From positions 1 through 5,285 of the forward strand of contig CAKVLD010000128.1 in assembly GCA_934755305.1 (NCBI GenBank): 5,285 nt of DNA, given 5' to 3'. A model generated the notes under the pieces. That model saw nothing but the letters and a program-made list of their open reading frames with translations, was not told the DNA's origin and ran no database searches. Each line of letters opens with the position of its first letter. Within the stretch, counting starts at the first letter, position 1. Origin of the DNA: an uncultured Clostridium sp. GTDB taxonomy: Bacteria > Bacillota > Clostridia > Clostridiales > Clostridiaceae. Below, one piece after another: positions 1 to 5,214 of the stretch. A program made the translations under genes and the position numbers.

Positions 1-1
1 T

Positions 2-586
2 AAATACGAAGCTGCTAGAATGGAGTTACTGAGAGTAGATAAATATTCTACTATAATGGTAGATTCATGTCATTACTCCGTTCCTGATAGGCTAGTAAAT
101 AAAATTGTTAAATGTAAAATATATTCTAATGATATAATAGTATATTTTGATGATGAAAAGGTAGTACATCATAAGAAAAATCCTGGTAGACACCAGTGGA
201 TAATAGATATAAATCATTATCTTACAACTTTATTTAGAAAGCCTCACGCATTAGTAACTAGCAGTGCTTTTAATCAACTTGAAGAAAAGTTGAAAAATCT
301 ATATGAAAAATATTTTTTTGGAAAGGATAAAGAATTTATAAGGCTTTTAGATTTAATAGGAAAAGTAGGAATAGAAAAAGTAGAAAAAAGTATTTCAATA
401 GTTAGCAATTCTACTCCAACTTCAGTTACACTGGATAAAATTGAATTCATCTGTCAAAGAAATAATGATATGGAATTTTATAAACAATACTTTAAAGATA
501 AAGACTCTGAAATTATAAATAATTCTCTACATATGTTAAGTGATTATGCCGATCTGCTTTCTGAAAGAAAGGGCGATATTAGTTAA
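2..586 (+). CDS. istA: IS21-family transposase IstA, C-terminal part (5' end outside window)
   Basis: IstA is the DDE transposase that cuts and joins IS21-family ends, acting with IstB. The frame is open from base 2 (KYEAARMELL...), so the ATG at 20 is internal and the gene enters from the left. The visible 194 residues match the region after the catalytic core: RVDKYSTIMVDSCHYSVPDRL is the conserved stretch opening the Mu-transposase-like C-terminal beta domain. It is followed by the usual HHKKNPGRHQWIIDINHYL and FRKPHAL segments, then a helical tail. The catalytic DDE residues lie upstream and cannot be judged. The stop TAA (584-586) overlaps the istB ATG, which implies translational coupling. 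No frameshift or stop is seen in the part present. Family assignment is confident; activity of the whole gene is unknown. Confidence 0.9.
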   Translation, partial: KYEAARMELLRVDKYSTIMVDSCHYSVPDRLVNKIVKCKIYSNDIIVYFDDEKVVHHKKNPGRHQWIIDINHYLTTLFRKPHALVTSSAFNQLEEKLKNLYEKYFFGKDKEFIRLLDLIGKVGIEKVEKSISIVSNSTPTSVTLDKIEFICQRNNDMEFYKQYFKDKDSEIINNSLHMLSDYADLLSERKGDIS

Positions 587-1371
587 TGAAAGACAGAAAT
601 AAAAAAGCATTTATTAAAGGAATATATGAATATGCCACTTCACTTAAATTATCTGCCTTTAAAATAGACTTAGAATCTATTATAAATGAGGCAAATACTA
701 CTGATTTAAGTTATGAAGAAATAATTTATACTTTATTACAAAAAGAATATGATTACAGGCAAGAACAAATGAGAAAAAGTAGAATAAGAATAGCTAATTT
801 TCCTTATAAGAAGTATCTTGAAGACCTTGATGTAAATGAATTACCTAAGGATGGCCGTGAAAAATTAAAGATTTTGAGTACATTAAATTTTATTCCAGAG
901 GGACAAAATATTATTCTTTCAGGAAATTCAGGTACTGGAAAAACACATATTGCTATTGGATTAGGGATTAAAGCCTGTTTAGCTGGTTATAAAGTATTAT
1001 TCACAACAGTGCCATTATTTATAACACAATTAAAAGAGCTGCGCTCTTCGAAAAGTTTAAGAGGTTTTCAAAGTAAATTAGAAAAATATGATTTAGTCAT
1101 ACTTGATGAATTTGGATATATATCATCTGATAAGGAAGGAGCTGAACTTTTATTTACTAACCTGTCTATAAGAACAGGTAGAAAATCCACAATTATAACT
1201 ACAAATTTATCTTTTGACAGGTGGGGGGAAGTCTTTACCGATCCAGTCATGGCTACGGCTATGACTGATAGGTTGACATATAAATCATATATGATAGATA
1301 TGAATGGTGAATCTTATAGAATGAAAGAAACAAAACAATGGTTAAAAGAGAGTGAAAAGCAACTTTGCTAA
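586..1371 (+). CDS. istB: IS21-family helper ATPase IstB
   Basis: IstB is a DnaC/DnaA-like AAA+ ATPase that assembles on target DNA and stimulates IstA-driven insertion. The 261-aa length is normal for the family. In order: an N-terminal helical domain of about 100 residues with the typical RKSRIRIANFPYKK segment (64-76), Walker A GNSGTGKT (113-120), Walker B LVILDEFG (170-177), a sensor-1-like TTN (205-207), and TDRL (227-230), whose arginine sits where the AAA+ arginine finger or sensor is expected. All motifs look intact. The start is the ATG overlapping the istA stop. A ribosome-site-like AGAAAGGG lies about 12 bases upstream inside istA, so expression is probably coupled. Nothing is missing, so the element may have been recently mobile. 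Confidence 0.95.
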   Translation: MKDRNKKAFIKGIYEYATSLKLSAFKIDLESIINEANTTDLSYEEIIYTLLQKEYDYRQEQMRKSRIRIANFPYKKYLEDLDVNELPKDGREKLKILSTLNFIPEGQNIILSGNSGTGKTHIAIGLGIKACLAGYKVLFTTVPLFITQLKELRSSKSLRGFQSKLEKYDLVILDEFGYISSDKEGAELLFTNLSIRTGRKSTIITTNLSFDRWGEVFTDPVMATAMTDRLTYKSYMIDMNGESYRMKETKQWLKESEKQLC

Positions 1372-1441
1372 ATTCCATTTTTACCATATGCTGATGGCTG
1401 ACTTTTTAATGCTTTTTTGGTTCTAAGTTAATGTATAAAAT

Positions 1442-1591
1442 ACATGGGATGTATTAAAACTTTAAATGTAAAAATGTTATTATATAAGAGAAGTAGTTTA
1501 ACAATAACATGGGATGTATTAAAACATAAATACATTAGGGATACTATCTTTTCCCAAATTTGTTTAACAATAACATGGGATGTATTAAAAT
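1442..1591 (+). CRISPR. Remnant CRISPR mini-array: 3 diverged repeats, 2 spacers
   Basis: Three copies of a repeat related to the main array lie here in the same orientation. Copy 1 (1442-1460) keeps only the 3' 19 bases. Copies 2 (1496-1525) and 3 (1562-1591) are full 30-mers. Compared with the main repeat, copies 2 and 3 share G-to-A at repeat positions 9 and 26. Copy 2 also ends in C where the main repeat and copy 3 end in T. The two spacers are 35 bases (1461-1495) and 36 bases (1526-1561), normal for this system. Copy 1 breaks where the IS21 element ends, so the insertion probably went into a repeat and any more upstream units were separated from this piece. No leader is visible, so transcription would depend on read-through. 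Confidence 0.9.
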
Positions 1592-1660
1592 CTTATGGGG
1601 TTTGAGTGTTGTGGAATTGGAGGAAAAACTTCAGTTGGATTTGGATATTTCGGGGAGTAA
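1589..1660 (+). pseudogene. cmr6: Remnant of a RAMP gene C-terminus, probably cmr6
   Basis: Frame 1589-1660 encodes NLMGFECCGIGGKTSVGFGYFGE and then TAA. The GIGGKTSVGFGYF stretch resembles the glycine-rich loop that ends RAMP-superfamily Cas proteins; the pattern GIGAKTxxGYGxF close to the stop is typical of Cmr6, a backbone subunit of the type III-B effector. The frame is closed by a TAA (1586-1588) inside the preceding CRISPR repeat, so at most about 20 codons of the gene survive and nothing functional is expected. An ATG is present at 1595, but no convincing ribosome site precedes it. Location supports the call: in III-B loci a csx1-type gene often follows cmr6. Cmr1 or another RAMP is the alternative. 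The match is from memory of the family pattern over a short stretch. Confidence 0.55.
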
Positions 1661-1792
1661 ATAATACGAATTTTTATGAATCTGGTGTGCCTTTATTGAA
1701 AAATAGATTATATATAATTTACCAAAGTGCACTTATAAAAGAAATTATATAATTAATGATAGTAAACTTAAAGAGATTCTTTGAAATAAATA

Positions 1793-1821
1793 TTGAAAGG
1801 AATTTCTTTTATGTTTACATA
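1793..1821 (+). promoter_or_regulatory. Candidate sigma-A promoter for the csx1-type gene
   Basis: TTGAAA (1793-1798) and TACATA (1816-1821) are separated by exactly 17 bases, a fair match to the TTGACA/TATAAT consensus. It would start transcription near 1828 and give a leader of about 50 bases ending at the TTG start. The rest of 1661-1877 is AT-rich, with no gene or other clear signal except the perfect but low-complexity palindrome AATTATATAATT (1743-1754). In such AT-rich DNA, promoter-like hexamers also arise by chance. Confidence 0.45.
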
Positions 1822-1841
1822 ACAACAAATTATAGTTATCG

Positions 1842-1877
1842 CTTTTATCTTTTTATATAAGTAAGGAGAGATAAAAG
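1842..1877 (+). promoter_or_regulatory. Hairpin with the ribosome binding site in its loop, directly before csx1-type start
   Basis: CTTTTATCT (1842-1850) and AGATAAAAG (1869-1877) are perfect 9-base inverted repeats with an 18-base loop. The loop carries the Shine-Dalgarno AAGGAG (1863-1868). The right arm ends on the base before the TTG start at 1878. An RNA hairpin here would hold the start codon against a stem and could modulate translation. The stem is mostly A-U pairs and hence weak. The Shine-Dalgarno to start spacing of 9 bases supports TTG as the true start. Confidence 0.5.
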
Positions 1878-3380
1878 TTGGGGAGAAAATTTATATCAGT
1901 TTTAGGTGCTAGTAATTATAAAGAGTGTATTTATGGGAATGGAAAAGAAAAATTTACAACTAGATTTATACAAGAGGCAATTTTAGATATACATTTTAAA
2001 GATGCAACTAAAGAGGATAAGATATTAATATTTTTAACAGAAGGGGCAAGAAAAGAAAATTGGGTAGATAAAGAAAATGTCATTGAACGTTATGGAATAG
2101 AAAGTACATTAAGAAAAAATCAAATATCAGAAGAAGAAATAGAAAAAATTAAGGTAACATTAGGTGTTAGTCCTAATTGGAAAGATAAGGTTACTAATAA
2201 GAAAGGATTAGAAAATATATTAAAAGAAAAGTATCCAAGCGAAATAGTACAAAGTATATCTATAGACAATGGTACTAATGAAGATGAACTTTGGAATATA
2301 TTTGTGAAGATATTAGAGAATATTGAAGATGGAGATGAAATTATATTTGACATTACCCATAGTTTTAGATCAATTCCAATGCAAGCTTTAACTGTATTGT
2401 CTTATGCAAAAGCTTTAAAAAAGATTACTATAAAAGGAATCTACTATGGAGCTTTTGAAGCAAGAGATAAGGAAACAGGAGTAGCTCCAATTTTTGATTT
2501 AACTGTATATAATGATATTTTAGAATGGACAAATGCAGTTGATTCTTTTATTAAGTATGGTAAAGGTGATGCTATATATGAATTATTTGAAGACATTAAA
2601 AAGAAAAAAGAAAGCAATAATGATATATCTTTAAGGAAAAGTAATTTGAATAATTTCTCAAAAAATATTAATGATTTTACTAGTGCTATATATGCATCAA
2701 GAGGAAATGTGATTCTTGATAATGCTAAAGAAAAAAAACAAAGTAAGATTGGTAAAAGTATATATTGGGCAGCTAGTGCAACAAAAGAATCTTTAGATAA
2801 GGTTAAAAAGGAAAGTAATATAGTAGTTAAGCCATTAATTCCTTTATTAGATAAAGTAGAGGAGGCTATTAGTGATTTTTGCATTAAAGATAATGAGGAA
2901 ATAGGAATAGCAACTATAAAGTGGTGCATTGAAAAAGGGCTAATTCAGCAAGGCTATACAGCTTTAGAGGAAACTATAAAGACATATCTATGTAACAAAT
3001 ATGGTATTCCTGAAGTTGGAGAAGATATGAGAGATAAGGTTGCCAAAAAAGTTTTAAACGAGATGAAAAAGGTTAAGAAGGATAATAAAAAAGAAAATAA
3101 AAATGAAGATATAAGAAAATATTTTAAAGAAACTATTGAATATCTTGAGAATGAAGATAAAAAAGACAATGGGGAAAGAGTTTATATTTATAAAAAGATT
3201 AAAGATACAATTCCAGAAGAAATAGTTAGTCTTTCTAATGTTTCAGGCTTTAGAAATGATATGAGCCATTTTGGATTTACTAAGGAAACTTTAAGTTATA
3301 GCAAATTAGCAAATAATTTAGAAGAATACTTTAAAGAATTTATAGATATAAGAGAGAAGTATAAAGGAAAAACATTTTAA
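1878..3380 (+). CDS. csx1: Csx1-type CRISPR ancillary protein (TIGR02221/TM1812 family), CARF-HEPN RNase
   Basis: Family role: a cytoplasmic RNase that binds cyclic oligoadenylate made by Cas10 through its CARF domain and then cuts RNA with its HEPN domain. Seen in the 500 residues: N-terminal FISVLGASNYKECIYG (5-20), LTEGARKENW (53-62), and DITHSFRSIP (158-167), the DxTHG-type CARF motif with Ser in place of the usual Gly. IYYGAFE (188-194) and APIFDLT (203-209) follow, then a long lysine-rich helical region (about 225-450, with a low-complexity linker near 397-410). The HEPN active-site motif is R459-N-D-M-S-H464 (R-X4-H), with both catalytic residues present. The start is TTG: AAGGAG lies upstream, and an in-frame TAA at 1872-1874 excludes an earlier start. 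The full family pattern is present, so it looks functional. It stands without a visible cas10, between a cmr6-like remnant and the array; older naming would be csx2. Confidence 0.9.
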   Translation: MGRKFISVLGASNYKECIYGNGKEKFTTRFIQEAILDIHFKDATKEDKILIFLTEGARKENWVDKENVIERYGIESTLRKNQISEEEIEKIKVTLGVSPNWKDKVTNKKGLENILKEKYPSEIVQSISIDNGTNEDELWNIFVKILENIEDGDEIIFDITHSFRSIPMQALTVLSYAKALKKITIKGIYYGAFEARDKETGVAPIFDLTVYNDILEWTNAVDSFIKYGKGDAIYELFEDIKKKKESNNDISLRKSNLNNFSKNINDFTSAIYASRGNVILDNAKEKKQSKIGKSIYWAASATKESLDKVKKESNIVVKPLIPLLDKVEEAISDFCIKDNEEIGIATIKWCIEKGLIQQGYTALEETIKTYLCNKYGIPEVGEDMRDKVAKKVLNEMKKVKKDNKKENKNEDIRKYFKETIEYLENEDKKDNGERVYIYKKIKDTIPEEIVSLSNVSGFRNDMSHFGFTKETLSYSKLANNLEEYFKEFIDIREKYKGKTF

Positions 3381-3387
3381 AAAGTAA

Positions 3388-3494
3388 TTTTTCCAACCGA
3401 TTAATATTTTTAAGAGTTCGTTAGACTTGTTATTTCAATGTTTTAGAGCTATTTTAAATATAATTTTTAAAAAGTAGCTAATCAGTTGGAAAAA
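3388..3494. repeat. 107-bp element bounded by 16-bp inverted repeats
   Basis: TTTTTCCAACCGATTA (3388-3403) and TAATCAGTTGGAAAAA (3479-3494) are inverted repeats matching at 15 of 16 positions. The 75-base interior has a second, weaker inverted pair: AGCTATTTT (3447-3455) against AAAA-G-TAGCT (3470-3479), with one bulged base and one base shared with the outer arm. It begins 8 bases after the csx1 stop. It could be the csx1 transcript end, but no T-run follows the right arm, so it is not a standard intrinsic terminator. A small non-autonomous transposable element (MITE) or a structured RNA are alternatives. No clear target duplication is seen; AATTTT near both ends is too low in complexity to count. 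Confidence 0.65.
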
Positions 3495-3565
3495 ATTTTG
3501 ATGAATGGCTTTACTAATAGGGTTAAGAGGGATATAATAAATTAAGGAATGGCTATTTTATTAAG
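3495..3565 (+). promoter_or_regulatory. CRISPR leader (proximal part)
   Basis: This AT-rich stretch without a gene lies directly before the first repeat. It is placed as the leader because the repeats are identical at this end and degenerate at the other, and because repeats end in an ATTGAAAT-type 5' handle when read on the + strand. It holds a promoter and two copies of GAATGGCT, at 3503-3510 and 3547-3554, 44 bases apart. The wider 24-base segments 3503-3526 and 3547-3570 agree at 18 positions. The second runs across the leader-repeat junction. Confidence 0.7.
3510..3538 (+). promoter_or_regulatory. CRISPR array promoter
   Basis: TTTACT (3510-3515) is followed after exactly 17 bases by a perfect TATAAT (3533-3538). 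Transcription would start near 3545, about 20 bases before the first repeat, as expected for a pre-crRNA promoter. Confidence 0.65.
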
Positions 3566-3920
3566 GTTTAACAGTAACATGGGATGTATTGAAATGACTC
3601 TAATATCTTACATATAGCTAATACTTTATGTTTAACAGTAACATGGGATGTATTGAAATACGTACTTACTTAATTTAATTAATATATCAGCAGGTTTAAC
3701 AGTAACATGGGATGTATTGAAATGTAATAGGATCTTTACTATCTATTTTTATTTTACTGTTTAACAGTAACATGGGATGTATTGAAATCATTCGGACGTA
3801 TTTAAAAAGAATATGTCAATGGAGGTTTAACAGTAACATGGGATGTATTGAAATATCGGAAAACAGCTGAGAGGTGCGAGACATGGAGCTGTTTAACAGT
3901 AACATGGGATGTATTGAAAT

Positions 3921-3956
3921 CTTTTAAATTGTATTGCTTCAATTTCAACTGGTTTC
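3921..3956 (-). other. Spacer 6: antisense to a likely phage gene
   Basis: The reverse complement reads KPVEIEAIQFK in one open frame (3955 down to 3923). KKPVxIEAIQF is a sequence I recognise from the N-terminus of small, widespread phage and prophage proteins. The crRNA would therefore be complementary to that mRNA, as RNA-targeting type III systems require. The match rests on 11 codons and memory of the family. Confidence 0.5.
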
Positions 3957-4050
3957 GTTTAACAGTAACATGGGATGTATTGAAATATTACTTTTCTATA
4001 TAACATTCTAATCACTCCAAGTTTAACAGTAACATGGGATGTATTGAAAT

Positions 4051-4087
4051 GCTATAAAGGAGGAAATACTTTCTTGTGTATTTCCTC
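4051..4087 (+). other. Spacer 8: self-complementary spacer
   Basis: GAGGAAATAC (4060-4069) and GTATTTCCTC (4078-4087) are perfect 10-base inverted repeats with an 8-base loop, ending exactly at the spacer's last base. The spacer also contains AAAGGAGG, a strong ribosome-site sequence. The source is probably a phage or plasmid regulatory hairpin next to a gene start. Confidence 0.75.
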
Positions 4088-4510
4088 GTTTAACAGTAAC
4101 ATGGGATGTATTGAAATGTAGTAGATACACCTTTTTATGATACTACTTCGGTTGTTTAACAGTAACATGGGATGTATTGAAATCTCATTAATAATACTCT
4201 TTCTTTATTTAGATTCTGTTTAACAGTAACATGGGATGTATTGAAATGTGCAGGAGCAAGTGTTTGATTACTATCTGTATTGTTTAACAGTAACATGGGA
4301 TGTATTGAAATTTAAAATAATTATACTTATTAATATTAGGTTGCGTACGTTTAACAGTAACATGGGATGTATTGAAATAAATCAAAGATGGATGTAGTCT
4401 ACGATCTGTAGGGGGTTTAACAGTAACATGGGATGTATTGAAATATAAATATCTTCTAAATTTATTTTTAATCTTTCTGGGTTTAACAGTAACATGGGAT
4501 GTATTGAAAT

Positions 4511-4545
4511 TTCCACTTTCAAATATTTCACTCATTTAATACCTC
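4511..4545 (-). other. Spacer 15: antisense to a translation start region
   Basis: The reverse complement reads GAGGT, five bases, then ATG (4535-4533) followed by codons for SEIFESG. It therefore looks like the ribosome site and first codons of an unidentified gene. The crRNA would be complementary to the start region of that mRNA. Confidence 0.5.
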
Positions 4546-5135
4546 GTTTAACAGTAACATGGGATGTATTGAAATTTAGACATATAATTGCTTTGTTTAA
4601 GCCCTTTATTGTTTAACAGTAACATGGGATGTATTGAAATTTATTTAAAAATCCTTTTTCTAAAGATTCTATTAGTTTAACAGTAACATGGGATGTATTG
4701 AAATATATTCATTTAAATTATAAATATCTTCAATACAATTGTTTAACAGTAACATGGGATGTATTGAAATTGTTCCATAAATTATTAGAACTTGCAGTTG
4801 AACCGTGTTTAACAGTAACATGGGATGTATTGAAATTATTGTGCTAATAATTGATCTAAATATAACTTTTGCGTTTAACAGTAACATGGGATGTATTGAA
4901 ATCCATTAGAAACTTTTATTGCAGCACTTGTTTTTAGGTTTAACAGTAACATGGGATGTATTGAAATAATTAGTTTAGTAGATAGTTTGTGTAATAAATC
5001 TTTGTTTAACAGTAACATGGGATGTATTGAAATTGGTCTCCTTTTGTTACGAGGTTTAAAAAGAAAATCGTTTAACAGTAACATGGGATGTATTGAAATA
5101 GCAACTGATAAATCAAAATCTAAATCAACAATGCA

Positions 5136-5214
5136 GTTTAACAGTAACATGGGATGTATTAAAGTTACTAGAGGGAATAGGCATTCCCTAATCAGGACAA
5201 GCGTTTAACAGTAA
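5136..5214 (+). repeat. Degenerate trailer end of the array
   Basis: Repeat 25 (5136-5165) ends GTATTAAAGT instead of GTATTGAAAT, with changes at repeat positions 26 and 29. The last spacer (5166-5202) contains AGGGAAT and ATTCCCT (5172-5178 and 5183-5189) as an inverted pair with a 4-base loop. It is followed by GTTTAACAGTAA (5203-5214), the first 12 bases of a repeat that then stops matching. Decay at this end fits leader-end growth from the left. Confidence 0.9.

Larger units (their letters stand above)
1..1441 (+). mobile_element. IS21-family insertion sequence, right part only
   Basis: Seen: the C-terminal part of an IstA-type transposase followed by a complete IstB helper ATPase, with the istA stop and istB start overlapping by one base. 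This two-gene order is the hallmark of the IS21 family. The left end lies outside the window. The right end is inferred at about 1441, because a CRISPR repeat is intact from 1442 onward but its first 11-12 bases are replaced by unrelated sequence. The terminal region holds two related motifs, 1396-1411 and 1419-1433, each starting GGYT and ending TTAATG, which could be the repeated transposase-binding sites typical of IS21 ends. The extreme end contains TGTAT and ATACA as a short inverted repeat (about 1432-1444). The exact end base is uncertain by a few positions. Confidence 0.85.
3566..5214 (+). CRISPR. CRISPR array: 25 full-length repeats, a 12-bp stub, 25 spacers
   Basis: The 30-base repeat begins GTTTAACAGT, continues AACATGGGAT and ends GTATTGAAAT. 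Repeats 1-24 (first 3566-3595, 24th 5070-5099) are identical by eye. Repeat 25 (5136-5165) has two changes and is followed by a 37-base spacer and a 12-base stub (5203-5214). Spacers are 34-37 bases, most often 36. The ATTGAAAT end gives an 8-base crRNA 5' handle typical of Cas6-processed type I-B and type III arrays of clostridia, so transcription runs left to right. Uniform repeats next to a good leader promoter suggest a kept or recently growing array. No adaptation or processing genes are in the window, so Cas6, Cas1 and Cas2 must come from elsewhere. A type III partner is suggested by the csx1-type gene, but the repeat alone does not settle the subtype. Confidence 0.98.

Noticed and set aside
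1068..1250. Reverse-strand open frame inside istB
   Set aside because: Shadow of istB with no recognisable domain or ribosome site.
1696..1718. TTGAAA and TATAAT as a possible second promoter upstream of csx1
   Set aside because: The spacing is only 11 bases, too short for a sigma-A promoter.
1743..1754. Perfect 12-base palindrome AATTATATAATT
   Set aside because: Pure A/T in very AT-rich DNA; expected by chance and not placed at a promoter element.
2120..3169. Three reverse-strand open frames inside the csx1-type gene
   Set aside because: They are rich in Ser, Leu, Phe and Ile, as expected from reading a lysine- and glutamate-rich gene backwards; no domains.
3440..3451. GTTTTAGAGCTA, identical to the start of the Cas9-type (II-A) repeat
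   Set aside because: It occurs once, has no anti-repeat or tracrRNA-like pattern nearby, and there is no cas9. It is better explained as part of the inner hairpin of the 107-bp element.
3375..3476. 12-base direct repeat TTTTAAAAAGTA at 3375-3386 and 3465-3476
   Set aside because: Low complexity; it does not flank the 107-bp element in the way a target duplication would.
4284..5208. Open frames on both strands across the array, with a repeating peptide (ISIHPMLLLN or SNMGCIEI)
   Set aside because: They are translations of the CRISPR repeat, kept open by its regular spacing; no ribosome sites or family features. The MSEIFESG start of one is explained as the content of spacer 15.
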